A stretch of 64,000 nt of DNA from the NCBI GenBank assembly GCA_021228405.1, contig JAJQRF010000006.1, positions 62,001-126,000 on the forward strand. Reading direction: 5' to 3'. Origin of the DNA: Pyrinomonadaceae bacterium (lineage in GTDB: Bacteria > Acidobacteriota > Blastocatellia > Pyrinomonadales > Pyrinomonadaceae). Every line of letters begins with the position of its first letter. The first letter of the stretch is position 1. Position numbers and translations under genes: made by a program. This document shows, in pieces, positions 1 to 8,808 of this stretch. A model generated the notes under the pieces. That model searched no databases. It saw nothing but the letters and a program-made list of their open reading frames with translations, and was not told where the DNA came from.

Positions 1-2
1 CA

Positions 3-911
3 CAGGTAAAACCACGAAGTCATTCGGAAGAATTCATTGTTAAAATAGCCCGTGCCGTTGAGGAAGTAATGCAGCGTGAAATGGTTCCGCTTCCGCAGGG
101 AACAACCATAATCCCGACCGAATATACGATTTTCCTCAGTAACGATGACGATAAGGAGTGGCAGGGAATTAAGCGTAAAGGACTCGAACAAGGGTTGTAT
201 CATATCCTTGCGGAACGAGCTAAAGAAATTTCAGGAAAGAAAAAACTCGAAACCAAGACTTTTGTAGTTGAACTACGCGTTGACGGCACAATTGAGAAAG
301 GTGACGTTCGCGTTCAGCACAGTTGGGAAGATTCGTCCGGCAACAAAACAGGCGTTTTGTCCCGCCCGAAAAACCTCCCGGATACACTCTCCGCACCGAA
401 GCAATCCAATCACCCGATACAGGATGTAGTTGCTCCGAATCAATTTCCTCCGAACAATTATATACCGCCAACTGCACCGAATTTTGTTCAGACCAAAGCT
501 GAACAACCTGCTCTGCCGACTGTGCCGCAGTTGAATGTGTCCCAAATACTCAATGAAGAAGCTGAAGAAATGACTCACATTCAAAAAAGACAAAACGAAC
601 TTTATAAATTAGAAATATGGCGCGGCGGCGTTCGGCAAAATGTCGTCCCGATATATTCAAATGAAATTTCCGTCGGACGCGGTTCAAAAACAAAACCCGT
701 TGATGTCCCGCTGGGAGGCGACCCGGAGATCAGCCGACGACATTTGACGATCTCCACAGATGGAAACGGAAATTATTGGCTTGTTAACGAAGGGAAAAAT
801 CCGGCAGCCATAAATAATTATGACTTGCCGCAGGGACAAAGGATAAATGTATCTCCGGGTGTGCCGATAGTGGTTTGCAGTTATCTGATTAGAATTCAGC
901 CAAAATCCTAG
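3..911 (+). CDS. DUF3662/FHA domain protein (5' end outside window)
   Basis: The reading frame is open from base 3 with no stop upstream of the first ATG at 69. The residues before that ATG (EEFIVKIARAVEEVMQREM) read as DUF3662 (FhaA N-terminal) sequence, so the true start lies left of the window. A DUF3662-like region is followed by a Pro/Asn-rich linker and a C-terminal forkhead-associated domain with the expected ISVGRG and SRRHLTIS motifs that bind phosphothreonine. FHA proteins of this kind are adaptors that recruit phosphorylated partners of Ser/Thr kinases; the partner is unknown here. Domain call is firm, the cellular role is inference. Confidence 0.85.
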   Translation, partial: QVKPRSHSEEFIVKIARAVEEVMQREMVPLPQGTTIIPTEYTIFLSNDDDKEWQGIKRKGLEQGLYHILAERAKEISGKKKLETKTFVVELRVDGTIEKGDVRVQHSWEDSSGNKTGVLSRPKNLPDTLSAPKQSNHPIQDVVAPNQFPPNNYIPPTAPNFVQTKAEQPALPTVPQLNVSQILNEEAEEMTHIQKRQNELYKLEIWRGGVRQNVVPIYSNEISVGRGSKTKPVDVPLGGDPEISRRHLTISTDGNGNYWLVNEGKNPAAINNYDLPQGQRINVSPGVPIVVCSYLIRIQPKS

Positions 912-1000
912 TGGGAATTTCACTTTCAATTTTACATAATAATTTCATAAACTACTTATTTCTCTAAATTAAGGCGAATAGTTAAATTCAGCTATGAACA

Positions 1001-1035
1001 GTCGGCTTGCTGACATCTAAAGTATTTTATAAAGT
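1001..1035 (+). repeat. Hairpin-plus-TAAAGTATTT intergenic repeat, copy A
   Basis: GTCGGCTTGCTGAC forms an imperfect hairpin and is followed by ATCTAAAGTATTTTATAAAG. The same arrangement recurs at 10069, 37578, 44739 and (reverse) 56461. This copy overlaps the 3' end of the downstream minus-strand gene. Confidence 0.5.
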
Positions 1036-1521
1036 TACGCCGAAAGGGAAACGCTTCTTTTCAATCATCTCGATTAATTCACCCAAAGTTTGTTTGGCTT
1101 TATTTATAATGGTTTCTGGATATTTATATTTAACACAATTAATCGCAAACTCATCTTCGTCCAGTATTTTTATATTCAGGTTTATATCTACAAAAATATC
1201 CAGATCAAGATCGACAAAGCATAAAGTGGAATCAAAAATATGCGGCGGTTGGGAGATATTGCAATAATGTCCTAATAACTTTCCGTCCGGGGATATAAAT
1301 TTAAAGATATTAAACCACCGATCAATCCAAAAATATTCAATTGAAACAGTTGCGCGTCTGATAACGCCAATTTGTCTGTGGTTTACTTCCTGATCGAAGG
1401 TTCCCTGCAAAATATAAAGCGAGTCCTTTCTTTCAACCAATTCGCACTTCCACGAACGGTTAAGAGTGCCGTCGTATTTCTTGGATTGAATGGTGTAAAC
1501 TTGTGGTTTTGAATTAATCAT
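1027..1521 (-). CDS. DUF402 domain protein
   Basis: A 164-residue protein resembling the DUF402 (FomD-like barrel) family, whose characterised members are nucleoside di/triphosphatases. Visible features are GHYCNISQPP in the middle and the acidic FVDLDLDIFVDINL stretch that would hold the metal ligands. The ATG start overlaps the stop of the upstream alpha/beta hydrolase by 8 bases, implying translational coupling. It is the last gene of a MarR-UspA-hydrolase-DUF402 operon. Substrate is unknown; a phosphatase activity is family-based inference. One copy of the dispersed 12-base word lies inside it (1353-1364). Confidence 0.75.
   Translation of the reverse strand: MINSKPQVYTIQSKKYDGTLNRSWKCELVERKDSLYILQGTFDQEVNHRQIGVIRRATVSIEYFWIDRWFNIFKFISPDGKLLGHYCNISQPPHIFDSTLCFVDLDLDIFVDINLNIKILDEDEFAINCVKYKYPETIINKAKQTLGELIEMIEKKRFPFGVTL
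1353..1364 (+). repeat. CGCGTCTGATAA word, copy 1
   Basis: Exact copy of the dispersed 12-mer. It lies inside the DUF402 gene, where it encodes part of VIRRA on the opposite strand. Confidence 0.6.
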
Positions 1522-2275
1522 TTATTCTAGTGACAAAATCGAGTATCGAAGCGTTAAATAACACTGGTTGCTCCAGATTTGAAAGATGCCCGGCGTTGGG
1601 GATTATTGAAAGCTCAGAGTTTTTAATATTCTGATGGAGTTTATTTGCGATCGTCAAATCGGTAATTTTGTCGTTTTCCCCGAAAATTATTTTTGTCGGT
1701 ATATTAATTTTGTTGAGCAGATAATCGTGATCTATTCTGTTTGCCATCGCTTTCAGGGCTGAAATATTATTATTTACATCTGAATCCTCAATCCATTGTT
1801 TTACCTTTTCCACGATGTCAGGACGCTTACTTAGGATTTCCTTCGAGAACAAGTTTTCAAGCATTGAATCGAGCAAAGCCTGATTTCCTTTTTCATTTAG
1901 CTGATCGATTGTTTCAAAACGGGAATTTCTTTTTTCCGTCGAATCTGCTGATGAATTTGTGTCGCACAGGATCAATGCCGCGACTAGTTCGGGGTATAGT
2001 CTGTAGAGATTAAAACTAACATAACCCCCCATCGAGAGTCCACCGACAATTACTTTCTTAAGTTTCAGTGAAATAATTATGTGAGCGATAGATTCAGCCG
2101 TATTTGCCAGCGAATCTTCGATATTGGCTTCAAACCTTAAGTCCGGAAGAATTACCTGAAATCCTTCTGCGATTAAACTTTCAGCCGTATCTGTCCACAT
2201 TTTACTGTCAAGCGGGAAGCCGTGAATTAGGACAATAGGTTTTCCGTTGCCGTGTTTTTGATATTTTAGTTTCAT
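1514..2275 (-). CDS. Alpha/beta hydrolase
   Basis: A 253-residue alpha/beta-hydrolase fold enzyme. The oxyanion HGF motif is at about residue 18, the nucleophile is Ser81 in GGLSMGG, an acid lies in FGENDKITD, and the catalytic His is in NAGHLSNLEQP near the C-terminus. The substrate cannot be told; the fold includes esterases, lactonases and peptidases. I chose the ATG at 2275, one base after the stop of the upstream universal stress gene and preceded by GAGAGAG; a TTG six codons upstream is also open but would overlap that gene. It overlaps the DUF402 gene by 8 bases, so the operon is tightly packed. Confidence 0.85.
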   Translation of the reverse strand: MKLKYQKHGNGKPIVLIHGFPLDSKMWTDTAESLIAEGFQVILPDLRFEANIEDSLANTAESIAHIIISLKLKKVIVGGLSMGGYVSFNLYRLYPELVAALILCDTNSSADSTEKRNSRFETIDQLNEKGNQALLDSMLENLFSKEILSKRPDIVEKVKQWIEDSDVNNNISALKAMANRIDHDYLLNKINIPTKIIFGENDKITDLTIANKLHQNIKNSELSIIPNAGHLSNLEQPVLFNASILDFVTRIND

Positions 2276-2276
2276 A

Positions 2277-2750
2277 TTAACTCTCTCGCTCAATATCTTT
2301 TTGATTATTGCGCACTACCAGAACTGAACAGGGCGAATGATGTATAACCGAATCAGAAACCGATCCTAAAAGTAACCGTTCCCAGCTTTTATAGCCATGT
2401 GAGCCAATGACAATCAAATCCGCTTCAAATTTCCTTGCCGCTTCAACGATCCGTTTCTCGGGAGAACCGACCAAAATTTCCGAGGTTATGATTAATTTTT
2501 CATCCGGTATGAAGTTTTCAATTTGTTTTTTAGTTTTTTCCAATATTAACTTTGCATTTTCTTTGGCAGATTTTTCTATTTCAGTTGATGACGGCAGTTG
2601 TCCTGCGTATAGATCGATTACCGCAGGAACGGCTAAATCGATGACAGTAATCAATTTTAATTCATCGTCTTCACTAAACCTAAAATTAAAAATGGCTTTA
2701 ACGGCTTCGTCACTGCATTTTGTTCCATCAATAGCTAAGATTATTCTCAT
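2277..2750 (-). CDS. Universal stress protein, UspA family
   Basis: A 157-residue single Usp domain. The N-terminal MRIILAIDGT strand and the C-terminal GSHGYKSWERLLLGS match the G-2X-G-9X-G-S ATP-binding signature, so this is an ATP-binding Usp of the UspFG type rather than UspA proper. Such proteins are cytoplasmic stress and energy-status responders. The start is the ATG at 2750; an upstream TTG two codons earlier is less likely. It follows a MarR regulator by 50 bases and is followed after one base by a hydrolase, so probably it is under MarR control. Confidence 0.9.
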   Translation of the reverse strand: MRIILAIDGTKCSDEAVKAIFNFRFSEDDELKLITVIDLAVPAVIDLYAGQLPSSTEIEKSAKENAKLILEKTKKQIENFIPDEKLIITSEILVGSPEKRIVEAARKFEADLIVIGSHGYKSWERLLLGSVSDSVIHHSPCSVLVVRNNQKDIERES

Positions 2751-2800
2751 AAACAAGTTACTCGACTAATAAAAATAAACCATAAACCTGATAGTGAAAT

Positions 2801-3235
2801 CTACGAAATTAAATTATTAAAAGTCTTCTCCATTAGTTGGTGAAGAATCATTTTTTCAGGTTCGGTGAAATTTAACAAAAATAAATCTTCCATTTCACTC
2901 CAAATCTCTTCAATTTTAGGTTCTACGTCTTTCCCTTTTCGGGTTAAAAAAATCTTGACTACCCGACCGTCAATATCACAATTGCGACATTCTATAAAAC
3001 TATTCTTTGCCAAACTTTTTACCATCTTATTAATAGTCGGAGCGGAAACCTTTAATTTTTTGGCGAGATCATTCTGGCTTTGACCATCGGTTTCCCAAAG
3101 CGAAATTAAAATGAAAATTTGTCCGCTATGCAGTTGAAAAGGCTCCAGTTTTTTTTCCAGAAAGTTTCTATAAATGACGGAAGATTGGATAAATATATTT
3201 GTTATCGTATTACTGAAATTCATTCTAATCGACAT
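2801..3235 (-). CDS. MarR-family transcriptional regulator
   Basis: A 144-residue winged-helix regulator. The recognition region LAKKLKVSAPTINKMVKSL is typical of MarR, followed by a wing with DGRVVKIFLTRKGK. It is the first gene of the operon with the Usp, hydrolase and DUF402 genes. Its upstream region carries three copies of CTAGCTAA, a near-palindromic element that could be its operator, suggesting autoregulation and control of the operon. The ligand is unknown. Confidence 0.9.
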   Translation of the reverse strand: MSIRMNFSNTITNIFIQSSVIYRNFLEKKLEPFQLHSGQIFILISLWETDGQSQNDLAKKLKVSAPTINKMVKSLAKNSFIECRNCDIDGRVVKIFLTRKGKDVEPKIEEIWSEMEDLFLLNFTEPEKMILHQLMEKTFNNLIS

Positions 3236-3283
3236 ATTACAATACCTGTATAGCGGAATAAAATCATAGCTTATAAATGTTGC

Positions 3284-3350
3284 CTAGCTAAATGAATTTT
3301 ATAAGCTATCTAATAATAAACTAGCTAAGTATAATTTATTGCCTAGCTAA
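3284..3350. promoter_or_regulatory. Three CTAGCTAA elements upstream of the MarR gene
   Basis: CTAGCTAA occurs at 3284-3291, 3321-3328 and 3343-3350, with a related AGCTATCTAA at 3304. Each contains the self-complementary TAGCTA. The last two are 22 bases apart, about two helical turns. The placement upstream of a marR gene suggests an operator cluster; this is inference. Confidence 0.5.
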
Positions 3351-3373
3351 GTATATGAAAATACACATAAATA

Positions 3374-3405
3374 AAGAAGGGTTCTGAATTTTCAGAACCC
3401 TTCTT
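3374..3405 (-). terminator. Rho-independent terminator after transaldolase
   Basis: A perfect 15-bp inverted repeat (AAGAAGGGTTCTGAA and its complement) with a minimal loop lies 23 bases past the transaldolase stop. On the minus strand it is followed by a T-rich tail; on the plus strand it ends in TTCTTTTG, so it may act both ways. Confidence 0.85.
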
Positions 3406-3427
3406 TTGTATCGTGCAACCTGTTAAA

Positions 3428-4078
3428 TTAATCTCTACCGCTTTTCTTCCAATCGTCCATGAAAGATTTAATACCTTTATCAGTAAGTGGATGATTGACT
3501 AATTGATTGATTACTTTCAAAGGAATTGTAGCAACGTGTGCGCCGATTAAAGCGGCATCCACAATGTGCATCGGATGTCTGATGGAAGCCGCCAAAACTT
3601 CAGTTTTAAAGTCGTAATTGTTATAAATTTGAACTACATCGGCTATTAACTGCATTCCGTTTTGACCAATATCATCGAGCCGACCGATAAAAGGAGAAAT
3701 ATACGTCGCCCCGGCTTTTGCCGCTAAGAGAGCTTGTGCCGCAGAAAAGCACAAAGTCACATTTACTTTGGTACCTTCTTCAGAAAAAACCTTGGTTGCC
3801 TTTAGCCCGTCCAAAGTGAGCGGACATTTTATCACGACATTACCGGCAATTTTCGCCAATTCGCGACCTTGTTTCAACATCCCTTCAGTATCCAATGCAG
3901 TTACTTCCGCTGAAACATCGCCTTTTACAATTTCACAAATTTTGGCGATATGCTCTTGAAAATCGACATTTCCTTCTTTCGCAATCAACGACGGGTTTGT
4001 TGTTACTCCGTCAATTAATCCAAGTTCGTTTGCTTCCTTTATTTCATCTAAATTTGCTGTGTCAATAAAAAATTTCAT
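3428..4078 (-). CDS. tal: Transaldolase / fructose-6-phosphate aldolase family
   Basis: A 216-residue protein of the short TalC/FSA type. It starts [13 protein letters not shown], has DGVTTNPSL and the Schiff-base Lys84 in NVVIKCPLT, and then [19 protein letters not shown]. These enzymes transfer dihydroxyacetone units in the pentose phosphate pathway (transaldolase) or cleave fructose 6-phosphate; the sequence does not separate the two and transaldolase is the commoner activity. The ATG at 4078 fits the family N-terminus; an upstream non-family extension is excluded. An AT-rich 8-bp hairpin (4096-4118) lies in the leader. Last gene of the hslV-hslU-lipoprotein-FAH-tal run, closed by a terminator. 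Confidence 0.9.
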   Translation of the reverse strand: MKFFIDTANLDEIKEANELGLIDGVTTNPSLIAKEGNVDFQEHIAKICEIVKGDVSAEVTALDTEGMLKQGRELAKIAGNVVIKCPLTLDGLKATKVFSEEGTKVNVTLCFSAAQALLAAKAGATYISPFIGRLDDIGQNGMQLIADVVQIYNNYDFKTEVLAASIRHPMHIVDAALIGAHVATIPLKVINQLVNHPLTDKGIKSFMDDWKKSGRD

Positions 4079-4141
4079 GCTTTCTTTTCCCTTAATTATT
4101 TGTCTGATAAACAAATAAATTATTAAAAGTTAATAGTTTAA

Positions 4142-4891
4142 TTACGCCTTTTTAACTACTCGATTTATTAATTTTCCAACGCCCTCGATCTCGACCTCAC
4201 ATATATCGTTGTGTTCGAGTTTTGAAACACCGGACGGCGTGCCTGTGGCAATAATATCACCCGGTAATAGCGTCATTTGTTGTGATATATATCTTAACAA
4301 ATAATCGACAGGAAAGACCATTTGCGAAGTATTGCCGGATTGTCTGATGATACCGTTAACCTTTGTGGTGACTGTCGTATTACGCGGATCCAATTCCGTT
4401 TCAATAAAATGGCTTATCGGGCAAAAAGTGTCGAATGATTTAGCTCTGGTGAATTGAACGTCCTTTCTTTGCAGGTCACGTGCGGTTATATCATTCAGGC
4501 AAATATAACCTTTTACATAGTCGAAAACATTTTCATTTGCGGAAATGTCTTTACAAATTTTTCCGATGATGATTCCCAGTTCACCTTCGTGCTCAACTTT
4601 TTCCGACTGTTCAGGAATGATGATTTCTTCATTATTTAAGATGAGCGATGACGGGGCTTTCAAAAACAGGAGAGGTTCCGAAGGTATGTCGTTGCCGAGC
4701 TCGGCGGCGTGTTCGGCATAATTTCTACCGACGCAGACGATCTTAGAAGGGGTTACGGGTAAAATGAATTTAACGTCAGAAATCTGATAAACTTCTTCAG
4801 TCCTTAAGTTTTGATCTGTACAATAAATCAAATCATCTTCGATAATGCCGTTTCTAACCAGATCGTTGATAATGAATTTACAAATTTTCAT
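4142..4891 (-). CDS. Fumarylacetoacetate hydrolase family protein
   Basis: A 249-residue FAH-fold enzyme. Metal ligands are visible in EHEGELGIIIG and in the NDITARDLQ segment, and the FDTFCPIS and ATGTPSGVS motifs are typical of the family. Members cleave or decarboxylate beta-diketo acids, for example in homoprotocatechuate or oxaloacetate metabolism; the exact substrate cannot be read from sequence. The start ATG lies 7 bases after the stop of the upstream FN3 lipoprotein, so they are co-transcribed. Confidence 0.88.
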   Translation of the reverse strand: MKICKFIINDLVRNGIIEDDLIYCTDQNLRTEEVYQISDVKFILPVTPSKIVCVGRNYAEHAAELGNDIPSEPLLFLKAPSSLILNNEEIIIPEQSEKVEHEGELGIIIGKICKDISANENVFDYVKGYICLNDITARDLQRKDVQFTRAKSFDTFCPISHFIETELDPRNTTVTTKVNGIIRQSGNTSQMVFPVDYLLRYISQQMTLLPGDIIATGTPSGVSKLEHNDICEVEIEGVGKLINRVVKKA

Positions 4892-4898
4892 AATATTT

Positions 4899-6017
4899 TT
4901 ATGGTGTAGTTTCGGAAACGATCACCGATGGCTCACTAACATTTCCGGCGTTATCAATCGCTTTAAGATAATAGTAATATTTAACGCCGGACTCTACATT
5001 GAAGTCATTAAATGAATTAACTTTCAATAAACCCTCATTGATCTGCGTCCATTCGTCTTTCGGCAAGTTTGCTTCAGTCGATCTGAAAATCTTATAGCCG
5101 ATAACATCTTTTTCAAGGTTAATTGCAAAGAAAATCGAGATAGTTCCCGGAGCCGCTGCAATTGTGACCGCATCGGGCGGTGACGGAACGAAGTTATCGA
5201 CCGGAGCTATCTCGACAATGTTAGACTCATCGCTCTCAACCGGTTCGCTATTGCTTCCAAGAGAAACCGCTCTGACAAAATAGTAATAAACTTTACCGAA
5301 TTCAAAAAAAATATCTTTGAATTCATTCGCAGAAACAGGAGTCTTATTAATTAGTTTTGCCGCCGAATCTTTTTTTTCGGAACGGTAAACATTATATCCA
5401 ACGATATTCGTTGAATTTGAATTATCGATGTTTAGTTGCGGTTCTTCCCAGATAAGACTTATATTTTCCTGGGAAACAGAAACTTTCAGGTTGTTAGGAG
5501 CCGTCGGGATTGAGGCAACAGGATCAATTGTCAAAAAATTTGAAAAAGCCGCTTTTTGACCATTCTTATTAACAAATCTGACAGCATACCTGATTCGTAC
5601 CGGTTGTCCGGCAAATTCTAAAGTGTCTATAAAGGTCTTAGTATCGAAGAAATCCTGTTGATTAATTTTTACACTTGAGATAATGATGCTTCTTGCCGAA
5701 AACTCCTCTTCAGAGAGAGAATACGATCCATCAGCCTTTTCGACAAATCTATATATATCGGCTCTGTCGATATTAAGCAGATCGGAATCCGTGGCATTTC
5801 TATTGGGCATTTTCCAGCTGATTAAAATTTTGTTTCCACGCTGAAATCCGCTTATCTCGACGCGTTGCTGAACTCTTTCAACAGGCGGCAGAGGTGGCTT
5901 TCTTTTACCGCATCCGAAATTTATAAGCAAAATACTGAATATAAACGCTAATACTGCTTTGTGTTTAAAACAAAATAACTTTGATTGTTTGCTTAAATAT
6001 AGCTTTAGCAGGTGCAT
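4899..6017 (-). CDS. Fibronectin type III domain lipoprotein
   Basis: A 372-residue exported protein. A positively charged N-terminus and hydrophobic stretch end at Cys36 in NFGCGKRKPPLPP, a non-canonical lipobox, so a lipid anchor is likely but not certain. At least two FN3-like repeats follow: one in the middle with GYNVYRSEK and YYYFVRAVS, one at the C-terminus with GYKIFRSTE and YYYLKAID, plus a weaker N-terminal one. FN3 domains mediate binding at the cell surface. It begins two bases after the hslU stop, an unexpected operon partner for a protease; no catalytic function is apparent. Confidence 0.75.
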   Translation of the reverse strand: MHLLKLYLSKQSKLFCFKHKAVLAFIFSILLINFGCGKRKPPLPPVERVQQRVEISGFQRGNKILISWKMPNRNATDSDLLNIDRADIYRFVEKADGSYSLSEEEFSARSIIISSVKINQQDFFDTKTFIDTLEFAGQPVRIRYAVRFVNKNGQKAAFSNFLTIDPVASIPTAPNNLKVSVSQENISLIWEEPQLNIDNSNSTNIVGYNVYRSEKKDSAAKLINKTPVSANEFKDIFFEFGKVYYYFVRAVSLGSNSEPVESDESNIVEIAPVDNFVPSPPDAVTIAAAPGTISIFFAINLEKDVIGYKIFRSTEANLPKDEWTQINEGLLKVNSFNDFNVESGVKYYYYLKAIDNAGNVSEPSVIVSETTP

Positions 6018-6019
6018 AA

Positions 6020-7426
6020 TTATAAAATATAATGGCTGAGGTTTCTGTCTTCGACAAAGCCTCCTATTTTTTCAGCTATATAAGCCGCATCGATGATCTG
6101 ATGTTTATTTTCGAGTTCGTCGCCCAAAAAACTGATTTCCTCCAGAACTTTTTCAAGCAGTGTATGCAATCTCCTTGCGCCGATGTTTTCAGTGTTTTTA
6201 TTGATGTCCTCGGTCATTCTTGCAATTATTTCGATTGCATCTTCGGTAAATTCCAGCTTAATTCCTTCTGTATTAAGCAGTGCTTGATACTGCTTAATAA
6301 GCGAGTTCTTCGGTTGTGTAAGAATACGCTTAAGGTCATCAATTGTTAAGGATTCAAGTTCTACCCTGATGGGAAAACGTCCCTGAAGTTCAGGTATAAG
6401 ATCGGAAGGTTTTGAAACGTGAAAAGCTCCGGCGGCGATGAAAAGAATATGCTCCGTGTTGACCATCCCGTAACGAGTATTGACCGTAGTTCCTTCAACA
6501 ATCGGTAGTAAATCGCGTTGCACGCCTTCGCGGGAAACGTCAGGGTTCCCGCTTGACTCACGACCTGCAATTTTATCGATTTCGTCAAGAAATATGATTC
6601 CCGTCTGTTCGGTCTTATTGATAGCGGAACGTGTTACTTGTTCCATATCGGTCAGATTTTCCAGTTCGTCCCGGATCAAATAGTGGCGGGCTTCGCTTAT
6701 TTTCATATTACGACGCACGGTTTTTGTCGGAAACAGGTTGCCGAACATATCTTTGAAATTGACTCCCATTTCTTCGACTCCCTGACCGCCGACGAAATCT
6801 ATCATTCCCCCCGATTTATCCGTCGTTTCTATTTCAATGAAACGATCATCCAATTCGCCTTTTCGAAGCTGTTCACGCAATTTGTCGCGCGTTCGTTCAA
6901 AAGTTTTTTCTCCGGCATCCGAAAAGGTTTCATTATCGAAGTTGTAAGACGATTTTGTGGAAGAGGGAAGCAAAATATCTAAAATCTTTTGTTCGACATT
7001 CCTTTCTGCCGTAACTCTTAATTCATCGAAAGCGATTTGTTTGGTCATATCGATTGCCACATCCGTTAATTCTCTGACCATACTTTCAACATCTCTTCCC
7101 ACATATCCTACCTCGGTAAATTTTGACGCTTCGATTTTTATGAATGGGGAATTTGCCAAGCGCGCCAATCGCCGCGCAATCTCAGTTTTACCGATGCCGG
7201 TCGAGCCGATCATTAAAATATTTTTCGGCAAAACGTCGCGGGCAATTTCAGGCGGGAGTTTTTGCCGGCGAATCCGATTCCTTAATGCCACTGCGACTGC
7301 TTTTTTTGCATTTGTCTGACCAACGACATATTTGTCCAGTTCCTCGACGATCTGGCGCGGTGTTAACTCATCGAGTTTAATTTTTTCGTCGTTTTTATTA
7401 GTTTCACCACTTAAATAAATAGGCAT
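6020..7426 (-). CDS. hslU: ATP-dependent protease ATPase subunit HslU
   Basis: A 468-residue AAA+ unfoldase that feeds substrates into the HslV peptidase. The N-terminal LTPRQIVEELDKYVVGQ, Walker A GSTGIGKTEIA (Ser for the usual Pro), the GYVGRDVE pore loop, Walker B IIFLDEIDK, and the C-terminal sensor-2 region with NIGARRLHT are all present. The C-terminal tail that docks into HslV is SHYIL. Length is normal for the family. It starts 7 bases after hslV, and the SD-like GAAGAAAT overlaps the hslV end. Confidence 0.97.
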   Translation of the reverse strand: MPIYLSGETNKNDEKIKLDELTPRQIVEELDKYVVGQTNAKKAVAVALRNRIRRQKLPPEIARDVLPKNILMIGSTGIGKTEIARRLARLANSPFIKIEASKFTEVGYVGRDVESMVRELTDVAIDMTKQIAFDELRVTAERNVEQKILDILLPSSTKSSYNFDNETFSDAGEKTFERTRDKLREQLRKGELDDRFIEIETTDKSGGMIDFVGGQGVEEMGVNFKDMFGNLFPTKTVRRNMKISEARHYLIRDELENLTDMEQVTRSAINKTEQTGIIFLDEIDKIAGRESSGNPDVSREGVQRDLLPIVEGTTVNTRYGMVNTEHILFIAAGAFHVSKPSDLIPELQGRFPIRVELESLTIDDLKRILTQPKNSLIKQYQALLNTEGIKLEFTEDAIEIIARMTEDINKNTENIGARRLHTLLEKVLEEISFLGDELENKHQIIDAAYIAEKIGGFVEDRNLSHYIL

Positions 7427-7433
7427 TTTTTTG

Positions 7434-7988
7434 TTAATTTATTTCTTCGACAATGATTTCGGAATTCGTATAGATACAGATTTCACCGGCGATTTGCAAA
7501 GATTCCAGAGCAATTTCACGGGCGGATAAATTTGTATGTTTCAGTAACGCACGAGCTGATGCGAGAGCATACATACTGCCTGAACCGACAGATAATAGCC
7601 CGTCATCCGAGGAGATCACGTCACCTTTGCCGGAAATTAAAAAAGCAGTTTTTTGATCTGCAACAATTATAAGTGCTTCCAGGTGTCTTAAATATTTGTC
7701 AGTCCGCCAATCTTTGCTCAGTTCGATGGCGGCACGTTCCAATTGTCCCTGAAACTGTTCCAGTTTCGTTTCAAATTTAGTCAATAATGTAAAAGCGTCA
7801 GCTGTTGCGCCGGCAAATCCGACCAAAATTTCTCCATTGTGAATGCGTCTGACTTTTCTTGCATTGCCTTTGATGATGGTTTCGCCAAGTGTTACCTGTC
7901 CGTCACCAGCCATTGCGGTCATACCGTCTTTTTTTACCAGGAGAACGGTTGTCGAACGAATTATTCGGCTCTTATTTCTTTCTTTCAT
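7434..7988 (-). CDS. hslV: ATP-dependent protease peptidase subunit HslV
   Basis: A 184-residue N-terminal nucleophile peptidase. The catalytic Thr is the first T of STTVLLV (residue 13), preceded by a 12-residue prosequence that must be removed. AMAGDGQVTLG and VGFAGATADAFTL are family signatures, and SVGSGSMYALASARAL forms the C-terminal core. With HslU it makes the two-ring ClpYQ protease of the cytoplasm. First gene of its operon, diverging from the amidotransferase-like gene at 8069. Confidence 0.97.
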   Translation of the reverse strand: MKERNKSRIIRSTTVLLVKKDGMTAMAGDGQVTLGETIIKGNARKVRRIHNGEILVGFAGATADAFTLLTKFETKLEQFQGQLERAAIELSKDWRTDKYLRHLEALIIVADQKTAFLISGKGDVISSDDGLLSVGSGSMYALASARALLKHTNLSAREIALESLQIAGEICIYTNSEIIVEEIN

Positions 7989-8068
7989 AAAAAGATTGAT
8001 AATAAATCTTTAATTGCAAATGCTCAAATTGACAGATGCCTTCCATTTGTTTGAACATTGTAAAGTTT

Positions 8069-8803
8069 ATGAATTCTAGACCGAGAATTGGAATATCGAT
8101 GCGCCTCGAAATTGAAACCGGAAGGTTTTATTTAGGACGGGATTACAGCGAAGCTCTGGCGCACTTTGGCGCAATTCCGATACATATTCCGTTAATACCC
8201 GATAAAAAATACATTGAAAGCGTGGTTAAAAATTTAGATGGAGTTTTACTGCCCGGCAGTGATACGGACGTAGATTCGCATCTCTTTGGCGAAGACCCGC
8301 ACCCGAAAATAAAAAAGGTAATCCCGGCAAAAGATGAAACCGATTTTTTGATTTTGGAACACGCAGAAAAAATGAGTCTTCCGATTTTGGGAATATGTTT
8401 CGGGATGCAAATATTAAATGTATTTCGCGGCGGGAGTTTGATACAGGATATTGAATCGCAGATGCCGAATGCTATAAAGCACGAGCAGGGAATCCCGCTG
8501 GATAGAAACTCTCACAAAATAAATGTTGAAAGTGAAAGCAGACTATCTAAAGTGTTGGGGAGAAAGAAGAATACAGATGATATTAAAGTAAATTCTCACC
8601 ATCATCAGGCAGTTAAAGAAATAGGAAGAAATTTGTTTAAAAGTGCGTGGTCAAATGATGGCATTATTGAATGTATCGAAGATACAAGAAATGAGAGATA
8701 TGTGCTTGGAGTGCAGTGGCATCCCGAACTTTCATACAAAACGGAAGCACTTTCAGCGAATATCTTCAAAGACTTTGTAAATGAATGCAGTAAAATGGAG
8801 TAA
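8069..8803 (+). CDS. Gamma-glutamyl-gamma-aminobutyrate hydrolase family (class I GATase-like)
   Basis: A 244-residue peptidase C26 family protein similar to PuuD. The nucleophile Cys is in ILGICFGMQ, the catalytic His-Glu pair in VLGVQWHPE, and the oxyanion-side PGSDTDVD is also visible. Members hydrolyse gamma-glutamyl bonds, for example in putrescine breakdown, but no other puu gene is near, so the substrate is open. I prefer the ATG at 8069 (MNSRPRIGIS) because homologues start just before the first beta strand; an in-frame ATG at 8036 is possible. Its stop is 5 bases before the NamZ-like gene's start, with which it is probably co-transcribed. Confidence 0.85.
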   Translation: MNSRPRIGISMRLEIETGRFYLGRDYSEALAHFGAIPIHIPLIPDKKYIESVVKNLDGVLLPGSDTDVDSHLFGEDPHPKIKKVIPAKDETDFLILEHAEKMSLPILGICFGMQILNVFRGGSLIQDIESQMPNAIKHEQGIPLDRNSHKINVESESRLSKVLGRKKNTDDIKVNSHHHQAVKEIGRNLFKSAWSNDGIIECIEDTRNERYVLGVQWHPELSYKTEALSANIFKDFVNECSKME

Positions 8804-8808
8804 GATAA

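Noticed and set aside
2276-2293. TTG start giving a longer alpha/beta hydrolase
   Set aside because: It would overlap the upstream gene, whereas the ATG at 2275 has a GAGAGAG site and family-like N-terminus.
4096-4118. AT-rich hairpin in the transaldolase leader as a regulatory RNA
   Set aside because: Eight A-T-rich pairs with no conserved core; could arise by chance in this AT-rich gap.
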